64,000 nt of DNA, from NCBI GenBank assembly GCA_021401465.1, contig JADDMT010000005.1, positions 124,001 to 188,000 on the forward strand. Direction: 5' to 3'. Each line of letters begins with the position of its first letter. Position 1 is the stretch's first letter. The notes below the pieces were generated by a model. The model had not been told where the DNA came from. It saw only the letters and a list, made by a program, of their open reading frames with translations, and did not search any database. The stretch comes from Teratosphaeria epicoccoides (taxonomy: Eukaryota > Ascomycota > Dothideomycetes > Mycosphaerellales > Teratosphaeriaceae). A program made the translations under genes and the position numbers. Positions 1-10,845 of this stretch are shown piece by piece.

Positions 1-278
1 ACCATGAGGTGCAAGTGTTACCAACTCGCGTTTTATCCTTCGACGGCTGCATCGATTGCTTATTAGCATGCGTATAGCACGAAGCCATTCACAATGTCGC
101 TGCGTGTAGTCGGTTTCCATTGATCTCCCGTTCCCGTAGAGCCACAAGCATAACAACGCTGCCCCGTCAGTACATCGACAAGGATGCTCCACCTGTCTTC
201 CACCTTGACGGCAGGCTACGTGCAGTCTTCACCCCGTCCTCAACCACCAGCGTTGAAGCAGGCGCAATTCACGCAACC

Positions 279-2030
279 ATGGCGACCGAGTACAGCCAGG
301 GACCCGAAAAGGTCGTCGAAGTCACCTACCTGGAGCGCAGCACTATCTCCGAGACTGAGAAGGCCAACGATGCTCGCATTGATGCGTTCACGCCTCAGCG
401 GTAGAAGAGAATTATCCGTCGTATTGACAGACGCCTGGTTCTCACTCTTGGCTTCATGTACTGCGTCTCGTTAATGGTGAGCCCCACTCTGCTGGTGGTG
501 TACATTCACGGACAAGGACTGACTTGTAGGTACATAGGACCGCACCAACCTAGGTATCGCAGCCGTAGCAGGCAGGCATGGCCTTCGACCTCAAGCTCAT
601 TGGCAACCGTTACTCCCTTATTACCTGCATCTTCTTCATCTCCTACGTCCTGCTTCAGCCGCCGGCGACCGTCGTGCTCCGCAAGGTGGGCCCCAGGATC
701 TTCCTGCCTTCCATCACTCTCCTTTGGGGTATCACAATGATGTGCTTCGGCTTCGTGAAGGTCTGGACGACGATGCTTCCTCTTCGCTTGATTTTGGGAC
801 TCTTCGAATCAGGCCTTTTCGCTGGTTGTGCGTATCTACTCTCGTGCTGGTACCCTCGCTTCGAGCTCCAGAAGAGAAATGCTGTCTTCTACCTCATCGG
901 CTTCCTCTCTTCGGCTTTCAGCGGTATCATGGCGTATGGGTTCAACAAGATGAACGGCCTTGGCAACCTTGGTAGCGACTATGGCCAGCACTACGGTCCC
1001 ACCAAGGCCAACCCACACGCTCAATCGGGCATTGAGTCGGGTATCGCTGGCTGGCGCTGGATCTTCATCATGCAGGGATTGATCACCATCGTAGTCGGTA
1101 TGATCGGGGCTCTGTTGATTGCCGACTTCCCAGAGGCCGCTGCAAAGAAGTCGCGCTCCTGCGCGATCTCATTCCTCAATGAAGAAGAAACTGCGTTCGT
1201 TGTCGCCCGGATCGAAACAGACCGTCACGATGCCATTGCTGAGCCATTCAACCTCGGGAAGTACCTGTGCTGTGCTTGCGACACCAAGATATGGGGCTTT
1301 GCTTGGTACGTACTTTGACGGGTAGCAGGGCATCTGAGCCGTTGAATGACCTCTGTCTGACCCATCACTTTCCAGGCTCTTCGGTTTGACTACCACGAAC
1401 ACCTACGCCATTGCCTACTTCCTGCCGATCATCCTCAAGGACGGCATGGGCTTCAATCTCGAGCTGGCCGAATGTCTAACTGCACCACCGTACGTCGTTG
1501 CAGCACTCTGGATGTTCGCTTGTGCCTACCTGGGTCAGCATCACCTCCTTTCAAGCTTACCATCTATGATCACGTTGCTGACTTTGACTGCAGGTGACCG
1601 CTACCACATCCGTGGCCCCTTCGTCATCGTTAACGTCATTCTGGGCATTATCGGTCTTCCTCTCCTAGGGTTCGCGCACAGCAATGCGGTCCGCTACTTC
1701 GGTGTCTTCCTCGCCACCACTGCCTGCAACGGCAGCATTCCATGCATTCTCACCTACCAGGCCAACAAGATCAGAGGGCAGTGGAAACGTGCTCTGGCCT
1801 CTGCTACACTTGTCGGTGCAGAGGGTGTTGGAGGCATCGTCGGCTCCACCGTCTTCCGCTCGCAGGATGAGCCGGCTTACAGGCCGGGCATCATCGCTAC
1901 TCTGCTTGCTTCTGTGCTGATCGTGGTCATCACCTTGGGCCTCACCCTGAAATTCCACCGCGCCAACAAGCGCGCTGAGGCTGGCGGCAAGGTCATTGAG
2001 GGTCTGCTCGGCTTCAGGTACACTTTGTAG
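279..2030 (+). pseudogene. MFS transporter of the anion:cation symporter (allantoate permease-like) type, disrupted
   Basis: The translated pieces read as one major facilitator with about 12 membrane segments and typical blocks such as RIIRRIDRRL, DRTNLGIA and YFLPIILKDGMGF. It would import a small organic anion (allantoate, nicotinate or similar) at the plasma membrane; the substrate cannot be told from sequence. Exons are 279-476, 538-1305, 1376-1533 and 1594-2030, with introns 477-537, 1306-1375 and 1534-1593, all GT..AG. Two lesions break it. Codon 402-404 is TAG inside the first exon, just before the conserved KRIIRRIDRRL block. A 4-bp tandem duplication (AGGC twice, 570-577) shifts the frame between DRTNLGIAAVAG and MAFDLK. 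Downstream of 578 the frame is clean to the stop, so the decay looks recent. A shorter protein from ATG 578 would lack the first membrane segment. Sequencing error is the alternative. Confidence 0.75.
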
Positions 2031-2645
2031 TGTAGTGACATTGTACATAGCGACAGTATATGACCATTTCGGCATCAAGTCACACGTTAGAATGGTCAAG
2101 TTTCTGTTCAGTGCAACACTGCCACGTCAGCAGATTGATAGTTTTTCCGCATTTCCGCTCTGACTTCACTGGCTTCGGCATGTGATCGATTGGTCGTCAT
2201 CGTCGCGGGTACTGCCGCATCTTCACATGCAAGCCGACTCAGCCGCATCGAGAGGCATGTGAGGGAGATGGTCATCAGGCGCTGTGCGCACGAGGACCCT
2301 CGGCTCCACTGCGTTTCTGTTCTGCTATGACTTTGACTTTGACATTGATACCCCATCACTCAATCATATTGCAGGCAGTAATGAGGTTTCAGAACCGGTA
2401 ACAAAGGCCATCTTCGCACCTCGGTGTATTTGTTCTTCGAAGTCTTCGAAAGAAACGCAGAGCTGTTTGGTAACAGATCATCAAATGACTGACACACACG
2501 AAGAAATATCCATCTCACCGTGGTCATGATAGGTATGGCAGTGCGACCTCACATCGCACGACGTAGGGCTAAGTACAGCAGACCACGTTCTTGGACGTCC
2601 ATCGATCCGCTTTCGTAAATACCAGGTCTTTACCGTAGTGCTACT
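2031..2645. other. Intergenic, no gene seen
   Basis: About 600 bases between the transporter pseudogene and the hydrolase. Only short overlapping open frames without recognisable motifs. It should hold the hydrolase promoter and 5' leader. Confidence 0.5.
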
Positions 2646-4743
2646 ATGGTCGATTTACCTGAGTTTTGGTGACCGCCATGGTCCTAGACCCGTTCGTAGG
2701 ATCTCCGAATACCTCACGAAGCGACTGACAACATGGCGCACGGTCGTCATCTTCTGCCTCTCCCTCTACGTCTCCCGAAACTTTGCTCGCGTAGTGGGCT
2801 TAGAGTCGCCTGAGCCCTTGGCGAACCTTTACACGAGGAGCTACTTTCGAGCGACATGGGTGACAACAGCGTTGGATGCTGGCTTTTGGACAGCCATGCA
2901 CATGCGCCCAAGGTGGCTGAAAGACCTGGCTAGTGTGGTGTTCACACTGTACTACTTGGTCTGCGCAGAGCAAGCGGACGAGATGGTGCGCAAAGTCAGA
3001 GGCGGCTTGACGTTGGAGCATTTGAGAGTCAGCTGGGATAAACCAAGGACGCCATATATCTCAGCTGTCACCAAGCTCATGAGACCCAGAGCACTGCATC
3101 GGATCAAGCCTAGGCAGTTGCGCATACCACGGCCACATAATAGTAGCTACAAGGAGCCCATCTCGGCTTGGCTATACTACGATGGCCGGATGAGAGATCT
3201 GAAAAGTCATGATAAAGTTGTTTTGGATATCCCAGGAGGTGGCTTCGTTGCCATGGACCCAAGGTGTCACGACGACAAGTTGTTGGCTTGGGCAGCACGG
3301 ACTGGATTACCGGTGTTGGCATTGGACTACAAGAAGGCACCTGAGTATCCATTTCCTTATGCCTTGAATGAGTGCTATGACGCCTACCATACCCTCATTA
3401 CCAGCCATGGTCGGTGTATTGGCCTCGAAGGCACGACGGTCCCGAAGATCGTGCTCAGCGGTGACAGTGCAGGTGGCAATTTGGCTGTGGGCTTGATCCT
3501 GATGCTGCTCCAGGACTCCCCGCACAGCTCATACTTTCCTGGTGATCGCAGAAGACAGGAAGCTCTGCCTCTCCCAGAAGCATTGATTGCTGTCTATCCC
3601 GCTTTGGACATGAACATTAGCAATTGGATGACAGATGAGCAGATGGCGCTGATCAAGGCACCGGAGCGCAGAAGGGTCAACAGAGGCGTTCTGCGGCAGA
3701 AGAGTGATGATTACAGGCGTCTCACTCCGGACACACCTCATGGCTCCGATGATGAAGATGAGGGACTATCCACAAGCGCTTCCGATGGTCTCAAGCGCAC
3801 GAAATCAACAGCTGGTCAGCTCCTGGAGAGTAGCAAGAACATGACCGACTCGCCTGTTGCGACTGAAACGCAGCCCAACCAGTCCGACGTCAAGAAGAAG
3901 CAGGTTTCCAAATCGAAACCTCAGCCACTTCCTACTCGATTGGCGATGAGCAGTATGATTTCGTACTTCAACGACAGAGTACTGTCACCAGAAATGCTAC
4001 GAGCGATGATCATCCTTTACATCGGCCCCTACGGCCGACCGGACTTCGCGACCGACTTCCAGCTGTCTCCTGTCCTCGCGCCTGAGCAACTACTTGCCCG
4101 CTTCCCCAAAGTCTACCTCCTGACTGGAGAGCGAGATCCGCTTGTAGACGACACCGTCATCTTCGCTGGTCGACTGAGGCAAGCCAAATGGCAGGTATTC
4201 CGAGAACGGCAGGAACTCGGCTTGATACCCTCCTCTGAGCGCTTTGACGAGAACAAGTATGTCGAGGTGAATCTGATCCCGGGTATCAGTCATGGCTTCT
4301 TGCAGTTCGTGTCGGTATATCACGATGGCTGGAAGTACATCTTCCAATGTTCTCGCTGGATGAAAGACGTGTTCCGAGAAGCCGACGCGCGGGAAGCCGA
4401 AACGCCGGTCGCGGAGCGTCGTTCTCACTCTGATTACTTCATGCATCATGCCAACGGTCACGTGTCCAAGCACAGTCGCGCTTCGTCCTTTGGGGACGAG
4501 GATCGGCCGTTGGAGATGTCGAGCATTAGTCTGCACGCCGCTTCTGCGGGCAATGCGAGGCGTAAGAATGGTGCTCGGCCTGGAAGGGGCCAAATACAGA
4601 AGTACAGTGGGCGCAAAAGTCCTATTGCTACGCGCAGAAGTCTCGTGAGGCTCGCTAGTACCGAAGATCTGATGGGAAGACGGATGCATGGGCTGACAGG
4701 CAATTTGATGGGTGGAGGTTTGGTTGAGCCAAGGACTCCTTGA
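2646..4743 (+). CDS. Alpha/beta hydrolase fold-3 (HSL-like lipase/esterase) protein, N-terminus uncertain
   Basis: A roughly 700-residue fungal hydrolase of the hormone-sensitive-lipase group, probably an esterase or deacetylase on a membrane. A hydrophobic segment (TVVIFCLSLYVSRNF) lies near the N-terminus. The oxyanion region reads DIPGGGFVAMD, where the family usually has HGGG. The nucleophile elbow is GDSAGG (about nt 3460-3480), followed by GERDPLVDD for the acid and GISHGF for the histidine. A low-complexity acidic/serine insert splits the catalytic domain, and the C-terminal 150 residues are disordered and basic. The continuous frame starts with no ATG: the first in-frame ATG is 2896, inside conserved sequence. 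ATG 2646 has a good context (A at -3, G at +4) but reads into TGA at 2670. Removing one T from the TTTT run at 2664-2667 would join it to the long frame. An upstream exon is the other explanation. Confidence 0.75.
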
Positions 4744-4834
4744 TCTGAAGTCATCTACAAACGATGCAGTCCTACCCAAAGGGGCATCCTATCTCAAAAG
4801 CACAACTCCGCCACCTTTTCACTCGCCGATCTAC

Positions 4835-6232
4835 TCACGTCCCACCACAATACGCCATCCACCGCATCTTCGACGCCAACTTCGCAGCAATGACTTCCGG
4901 AGTCGGCGCCGCGTGCCCATCATCCAACAGCCAAGGCCTCACCATCCGCTTTCTGTACTCCTCCTGCGTCTCACCAACATACGGCCGCATGCTGCCTTCC
5001 ACCACCTCCCATCTAGTCTCATCGACCTCCCTCTGCATTCCTTTGCCCAGGACTGGCATCTCGACGCCGTGCAGGATCCGCTCCTCCCGCGTGCGACAGG
5101 AATGCAGCATCTCCATGCGCTGTAGGTACTCCCGCTTCGTCTCAGCAATTTCTGGACGGAGGGAGCCCTCGAGACGGTACCAGCGTTCCATGCAGTCTTC
5201 CTCCGTGAGGTGAAGATTGTGGATGTGTCCCGGACGCTCAGGGTCGAGCATGCGAAGGATGTAAGGGCCAAGGGGCTCGCCGATCTTTGGTGGAGCGAGA
5301 CGGTCGAGGCGCTTTCGCTCGGCCCGCTTGTAGTCTTCCGGGGTCATGCGTTGGACGTGTTGCAGGCTTGCATTCGCGGAATAGCGTCTGCGGTGGCGTG
5401 CATGGCCATTTGTGCTGGCTGAATTGGCACGCAAATTTGATAGTGGAGGCATGGCGATTGATCTGCGCCTTTGTTGAGCCGGATATGCCATGTTTATGGA
5501 GACTGTCACGGGTGGCGCCTCAGCCAACGGGTCTGGTTCGAGAGCGGGTTCCTTCGCTACACCCTCGGGCGAATACACGCAGTGTTCAGCTTTTGCTTTG
5601 CTGCGCCTGTCATGGTGCACCTGGTCAGCCTTGCGGAGGTCGATCGAGGACAGCATTGCTTTAGCGCTCACACCGATTCCATAGACAGCAGCGTGAGCCT
5701 TTTTCAAGCTGGACGAGTCTCTGGCGGTTTTCCGGACTGGCTGACCATCTTGGCGAGGCGCCAACACGTCGCCAGCAGACCTCCTCATGTTGTGCTCGTA
5801 CTCGTTGTCATCCTCGACGGCACGGCTATCGCTGTCGCTTCTGCTTCTCTGGCTGTCGGCGTTGCTGCGCTGACCTTTCAACAAGCCCTCAGGCTGAGAA
5901 AGTCGCTTTCGATCATCGACTGCTTTGCTCTCAAACATGCGTCCTTGAACCTTGCCTTGAACGTGCCTCAGACGTGGCACATTGCAGGCACATGATCCCT
6001 TTTCGCCATCATGACGATTCGTCCGAGTATGTCTCTCCACCCTGCGCCGCTCCCACCTTAGGGCCCTAGATTCGCTCGAGTCTCCTAATGAAGCATTGAA
6101 CCGGATGTTATTTGGGCTGTTCGCGGTGATCGTGAACTCGTCGACTTCCAGTGACCTTGACGGCGAGGAATCATTCGTTCCAGCCGTGGGTACGCGAGCG
6201 AGCGTCTCTGCAATGCTTCGCGTCTGTGCCAT
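4835..6232 (-). CDS. Hypothetical protein with three copies of a short Y..RM motif
   Basis: Single-exon 465-residue protein, convergent with the hydrolase (91 bp between stops). I do not recognise the family. The first 230 residues are basic, serine-rich and probably disordered. The C-terminal third is ordered-looking and carries three related copies of a motif: PKIGEPLGPYILRML (about residue 315), PEIAETKREYLQRME (about 358) and PYVGETQEEYRKRMV (about 415). Copies two and three are also preceded by RW..xEGS(L/M)RP. No signal peptide, membrane segment or catalytic motif is visible. The start is a clean ATG at 6232; codon use looks like its neighbours. Repeated Trp/Tyr motifs suggest a binding module, but that is inference. 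Confidence 0.7.
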   Translation of the reverse strand: MAQTRSIAETLARVPTAGTNDSSPSRSLEVDEFTITANSPNNIRFNASLGDSSESRALRWERRRVERHTRTNRHDGEKGSCACNVPRLRHVQGKVQGRMFESKAVDDRKRLSQPEGLLKGQRSNADSQRSRSDSDSRAVEDDNEYEHNMRRSAGDVLAPRQDGQPVRKTARDSSSLKKAHAAVYGIGVSAKAMLSSIDLRKADQVHHDRRSKAKAEHCVYSPEGVAKEPALEPDPLAEAPPVTVSINMAYPAQQRRRSIAMPPLSNLRANSASTNGHARHRRRYSANASLQHVQRMTPEDYKRAERKRLDRLAPPKIGEPLGPYILRMLDPERPGHIHNLHLTEEDCMERWYRLEGSLRPEIAETKREYLQRMEMLHSCRTREERILHGVEMPVLGKGMQREVDETRWEVVEGSMRPYVGETQEEYRKRMVRPWLLDDGHAAPTPEVIAAKLASKMRWMAYCGGT

Positions 6233-6560
6233 AGTTTTGGCTATTGGGTCGATGTCTTGAACGCGTTCTCAGCAATTGAGGTAGATTGTCAATTTACACA
6301 AGAGAAGGACCTGGCGGCTAAAAGCCACAAATGGAGCAGAATACACACTCGTCGATTCATGTTCAGCGGCTGTGCTCCTCCTTCACATGTCTGTGAATCT
6401 TACGGTCTTTGTCCAAGCCCATCTGAAAGTGGCAGGAACCTAACTGCAACAAGTAGCTTGTGATGACTCTTGTTGCCTGATGGAGTGGCGGCCATTGATC
6501 TGAGATCGATTCCCTGCTCCGTGAGATCGTTGAGTACAGTCCTGCGGTTCTAGGAATAGC
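6233..6560. other. Intergenic, no gene seen
   Basis: Short spacer holding the 5' flank of the preceding minus-strand gene and the 3' flank of the phospholipase D-like gene. Nothing else is visible. Confidence 0.5.
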
Positions 6561-8462
6561 TCATTTGCCCTGTGCTTTTTGCAAAGTCCCAAATATCCCC
6601 TTGACTCTATCCGTCAACCCGACCTTGACACCATAGCTTCCCTGAGCAAGCTCACCAGTCTTCGGGTCGTACCAGCATCCATCGTTCTTTGTGCGACCGA
6701 ACTCCTTCGTGTTCTGATTGCGCTCAATACCTTCGCGCCATTGTCGGCACACCAGCGGCGAATCGATCATGACATTGACCTCTTGGCTGTGGTACCATGA
6801 CTGCGTATCTTGGTTGCCTGAGCCCTGCACCGTCACCTGTTCGTCCACGATCAGGAGCTTGATATGACAGGACCGCTGCTTAAAACTGTTGTGGATTGGG
6901 TGGTCCTGATCTTTGGCAGTGTAGAAATACACCTTCAACAGATCCTTTACGGGGCCTGACAGTTCTGAGCAGAGGTGGTTTGCAGCCATTTCATTCGTAC
7001 CTCCTTGGCCCGGTAAGAGCTCGCCAGAGTCATTGTAGCCGAGGCAGACGTAGTAGGTGACATCTACGCCTCTTTTCACAGCATCAACGAGGGCCGGTAA
7101 CAGTCCTTTCGCGTTCAGATCCGGTGTCTGAATGAAGACATTGCGCTTAGCATTTCGGATTAGCGAGAGGAAGCACTCATTCTGCGGGACGTATTCGGAA
7201 TGGTTGTTGAGATCCGCATAGGGTTTGCGATTCGCCATGGCAATAGGTACGGCCTCATGCGGAGGCACAGGAACAAAAGGCTGGAAGTGCAGACCAGGGT
7301 CGTTTGTGGGTGCAGTGGCCTTGAGATCTAGCTTCGTAGGTTTGTTGAGGTGACGTGCAACGGCATCAAAGTGAGTCTCTCCTGATCTGGCTTTGAGCAC
7401 TGAACGCATACGATCAATTTCACCAGCTATGGTGTCGTCATAGTGAGGCTCTCCTGGCATATGCTCGGGCAGATCTTTGTCAATTGGCTTTTCAGGCAGT
7501 CTGAAGGATCCATCTGGCTCGAAAAGATGCTTGAAGCTCTCCTCCTGATATGTTGGTGGTTGACATGAAGCAGCAGTGGCACCTCGCCATGGCAGAGGTG
7601 GCTGAAGCGCGTTATTCCACGACACAAGGAACGTGTCCCAAACGCTGTCAACTATAGGACCCTCAAGATGGGACATCATCTCGACATTGTCGTTGTCCAT
7701 GATGTTGTTACTGCTAATGGTTGCAATCTGCCGGTCCACTACCATGAATTTACTGTGAAATGTTCCAAGAGGTGGCATGTGGAAATTGACCACCTTGAGA
7801 TCCACATTTGGTATTTCCTCTGGACCCGGCAAAGCAACAGCATCGGCCGTATATTTCTTTGGCTCGACGTCTTGATGATTCTTGATAACCTGCTTCGGGT
7901 CGCCACGATCGTACATTAATTTGAACACAACCTTCTCGCCACCACGAGCTCCGACCCGCTTGGACAGTTCAATCATAGCGTCGTGAACGAAAGTCGTAGC
8001 CCCAGAGTGCTTCCAGAAGTTAGTGGCTAGCAGTACTTCTTTCTCGGCCCGCACGATAAGATTCGAGTTGTGACGGATAGAATCGTTGAGCGGCGCAATT
8101 ATCGTCAACGGCACGAAGCCAGTCGAGCCACAAAGCGATGGCGAGCAGCAATTGGCAAGAGGATCTGCATCAAGACATTGCAACAGGTCATGGTAGGCGT
8201 TCAGAAACAGCTCACTAGGCTGCGTATTGCCAAAATTGCCACACTTCCTTGCCCATGCTCGGTCCTCGGGAGTAGTAGCAATCTTGCGCTGCTTTGGGAC
8301 CTTGGTGGACGGCGACTTGAGGTGGTGAGAGTTGTACAAGTGCTCTCCAATTTCGCCAGGAGTCTTATCAGGATGTTGCGCGTAGTAGGAACTGATGGAC
8401 TCTGGCGAAGTACAAAGCTTCAGGACTTTGTTAGAGTCGCCATGGTTCGAAAGCTCTGCCAT
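6561..8462 (-). CDS. Phospholipase D-like protein with two HKD motifs
   Basis: Intron-free 633-residue member of the PLD superfamily. Both catalytic half-sites are intact: HSKFMVVD (H236, K238, D243), followed by SSNNIMDND, and HIKLLIVD (H533, K535, D540), followed by GSGNQDTQSW. These make the paired HKD active site that hydrolyses or transfers phosphodiester bonds through a phospho-histidine intermediate. There are no PX or PH domains as in classical Spo14-type PLD, and no clear signal peptide or membrane segment, so it belongs to the shorter fungal PLD-like group whose substrates are mostly unknown (phosphatidyl lipids or nucleic acid). The start is ATG 8462; about 860 bases separate it from divergent RPS6. 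Confidence 0.85.
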   Translation of the reverse strand: MAELSNHGDSNKVLKLCTSPESISSYYAQHPDKTPGEIGEHLYNSHHLKSPSTKVPKQRKIATTPEDRAWARKCGNFGNTQPSELFLNAYHDLLQCLDADPLANCCSPSLCGSTGFVPLTIIAPLNDSIRHNSNLIVRAEKEVLLATNFWKHSGATTFVHDAMIELSKRVGARGGEKVVFKLMYDRGDPKQVIKNHQDVEPKKYTADAVALPGPEEIPNVDLKVVNFHMPPLGTFHSKFMVVDRQIATISSNNIMDNDNVEMMSHLEGPIVDSVWDTFLVSWNNALQPPLPWRGATAASCQPPTYQEESFKHLFEPDGSFRLPEKPIDKDLPEHMPGEPHYDDTIAGEIDRMRSVLKARSGETHFDAVARHLNKPTKLDLKATAPTNDPGLHFQPFVPVPPHEAVPIAMANRKPYADLNNHSEYVPQNECFLSLIRNAKRNVFIQTPDLNAKGLLPALVDAVKRGVDVTYYVCLGYNDSGELLPGQGGTNEMAANHLCSELSGPVKDLLKVYFYTAKDQDHPIHNSFKQRSCHIKLLIVDEQVTVQGSGNQDTQSWYHSQEVNVMIDSPLVCRQWREGIERNQNTKEFGRTKNDGCWYDPKTGELAQGSYGVKVGLTDRVKGIFGTLQKAQGK

Positions 8463-9320
8463 GAGCGCGCTGTCTGCGCCATGTCAGCCCTGCTCTATCC
8501 GATGCAAGTCAAGCATCAAATGTTGTGCTCTGAGCCTGTAGCCCACCTGAGTGTCTCACTAGAATCCGCTCACCTCGGAGATAGTCACGCGAACTGATCG
8601 ACTATGCTAAGCAATGCCAAGAATGCTAAGCATGCCAAGCCCAGGTTGCCAGTGAATGGAAGTAACGGCGTCAGTGAGTTATGTGGAGTTATGTATGATG
8701 ATTTTGAGCTTTCTACGAATCAAGATTGGATTTTTAACGTCTAAGCAAGCACTCACGGATGACGTACGCCCCGAGCAGGGTCTGTATCGCGCCTACCGTG
8801 TGCGGGAATGGAATTAAGCGGAAGTCTCGCGTGGCTTGGCGGATGGAGGATGGAAGACGCATCCATCTCTCTTGCGTCTTCTTGGCATGTCCTCGACGAC
8901 GAGCGAGAGCGACCCAATGCCATCGTAGCACCCTCGCAGCTTTCGTTAGCCACGGACACAATCGTGAGGCAACAGCGGGCAAACGTCCGTTGGGCCAGCA
9001 TGAACCAAATGGTTCGGAAAGCATGCTGCAGTCCAAGAGCATGTGACAAGCCCGCAAGCATCATTGGACCGGTCCAGCTCCAACGCCGCGCGATGATGCC
9101 CAAAGCATGTATTTGTCTGCAGGTTCTTCGAGAAAGCTTGATCCGAGGCCACATCAGTCATGACTCAATATGTGAAGTAGACGTTACGGGCTTACCTTTC
9201 CCCGAAATGCCGAGGCGCACATCTCGAATTGAAATGCTTCCACTCGCTCACCAGCAGATCGACAGATATTACTCCGTAGGTTGAGCCAACATCCATCATC
9301 CTCGACATTTGCCTGTCAAG
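8463..9320. other. Divergent intergenic region between PLD-like gene and RPS6
   Basis: Shared upstream region of two divergently transcribed genes, expected to hold both promoters. Open frames here overlap on both strands and show no motif. It contains a small 9-10 bp tandem repeat at 8604-8640. Confidence 0.5.
8604..8640. repeat. Short imperfect tandem repeat (4 x 9-10 bp)
   Basis: Four successive units alternate ATGCTAAGC and ATGCCAAG-type sequences. It is a small minisatellite-like run in the intergenic region; no function is suggested. Confidence 0.6.
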
Positions 9321-10213
9321 ATGAAGCTCAACATCTCTTACCCGGCCAACGGGTCGCAAAAGCTGATCGAGGTGGAGGATGACCGCAAGCTGCGCGTCTT
9401 TATGGACCGCCGCATGGGTCAGGAGGTTCCAGGTGACAGCGTGGGCGACGAATTCAAGGGTTACATCTTTCGCATCACCGGTGGCAACGACAAGCAGGGC
9501 TTTCCGATGAAGCAGGGTGTCATGCACCCGACCCGTGTCCGCCTGCTACTCTCCGACGGTCACTCCTGCTACCGCCCTCGCCGCACTGGTGAGCGCAAGA
9601 GGAAGAGTGTGCGCGGCTGCATTGTTGGCATGGACTTGTCCGTGCTGGCGCTCAGCATCGTCAAGCAGGGCGAGGCAGACATCCCAGGTCTGACGGACAC
9701 TGTACACCCCAAGCGCCTTGGCCCCAAGCGCGCGACCAAAATCCGCCGTTTCTTTGGTCTCAGCAAGGAAGACGATGTGAGTAGATGCTGCAATGCGTCC
9801 TCTGTATCCTCTTCGCCAGCCCATCCGCGCCGCATGTCGGACGGTGGCTGAGTCTGAGTACCGCAAGCGTTTACTAACGAAGTGCCGTCATTTTAGGTCC
9901 GTAAGTTTGTCATCCGCCGCGAAGTCCAGCCCAAGAAGGAGGGCGCGAAGCCATACACCAAGGCTCCTCGCATCCAGCGTCTCGTTACTCCTCAGCGTCT
10001 TCAGCACAAGCGTCACAGGATCGCACTCAAGCGTCGTCGGGCGGAGGCCAGCAAAGACGCTGCCGTAAGTTTGCATTGCATACGCATTGCCAGATCTATA
10101 CTAACACTCCACGACAGAACGAGTACGCTCAGATCATCCACAAGCGTGTCAGCGAGGAGAAGGCCAAGCAGGCGGAGATTAGGAAGAGGCGTGCGTCCAG
10201 CATGCGCAAGTAG
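9321..10213 (+). CDS. rps6: 40S ribosomal protein eS6
   Basis: Encodes the 239-residue small-subunit protein eS6, the normal length. Exons are 9321-9776, 9897-10064 and 10118-10213. The first intron (120 nt) has the perfect branch sequence TTACTAAC and the second (53 nt) has ATACTAAC, as usual for highly expressed fungal ribosomal protein genes. The N-terminus MKLNISYPANGSQK, the central RRFFGLSKEDDV and the C-terminal KRRASSMRK are diagnostic. The two final serines in the RRASS context match the yeast phosphorylation sites used by TOR-dependent AGC kinases (family knowledge). An in-frame ATG lies four codons upstream (9309), but 9321 gives the conserved N-terminus. Confidence 0.97.
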
Positions 10214-10845
10214 GCGATGCGTGGCTGTTTGTCATCATGGGCACCGTGAGGGTTACATGGCGCTGCTACGGTTGTCAGCGAAGACGGGCGATCATGGTCG
10301 ATGCCACGAGCATCGCAGAGGCGGCGTTGTAGTCTTATAGCGTCGGCAGTAGGGTTGGCATAATCTCCTTTCCCCAATGATGTCTAAACAAAGGCTGCAT
10401 TGAGCTCCCCCTTCTACCACCATTTCCCAGGAAAAGTGACTGGCCAGAAAGGCAAAAGGGTCGTTCGAGGGTATGCAGCGCTTCGAAGCATCCATTTGAT
10501 CGATCCATCTTCAGTTGCATTGACTGAGGCGGTTGAATAATGGCTTGTGTTCCTCTCATGTCAAATTAGCAACTATAGAGTCAGACGATGAGGTTATCCA
10601 TGCTGACTGCCACTATTTCGTTGATTGACCTCTCTTGACACGTGCGCCAATGTCCTCGCGTGTTATCCATGTGGTCAGTCAATAGGCCGGCTGTTCGGGC
10701 CTACTTCGGCTTCAGAATTCGAAAAATGTGTGGGCATGTGACAGACTTCCCACTTTCGAGATTCCGATTTCAACTTCTTGTTCTTCGACGCGATGCACCA
10801 CCCACGACTTCAATAACGTACTTCTGTGACAGACGTCGCGGTATC
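10214..10845. other. Intergenic, no gene seen
   Basis: About 630 bases between RPS6 and the PRPP synthetase gene, holding the RPS6 3' end and the next promoter. Short frames on both strands lack any motif. Confidence 0.5.

Noticed and set aside
570..577. Alternative splice acceptor as a remedy for the transporter frameshift
   Set aside because: Using the upstream TAG acceptor (ending at 529) changes the phase but runs into a TAG codon within eight codons, and the stop at 402-404 would remain.
4090..4779. 229-codon minus-strand frame
   Set aside because: Lies entirely antisense to the conserved hydrolase catalytic and tail region; a shadow of that gene.
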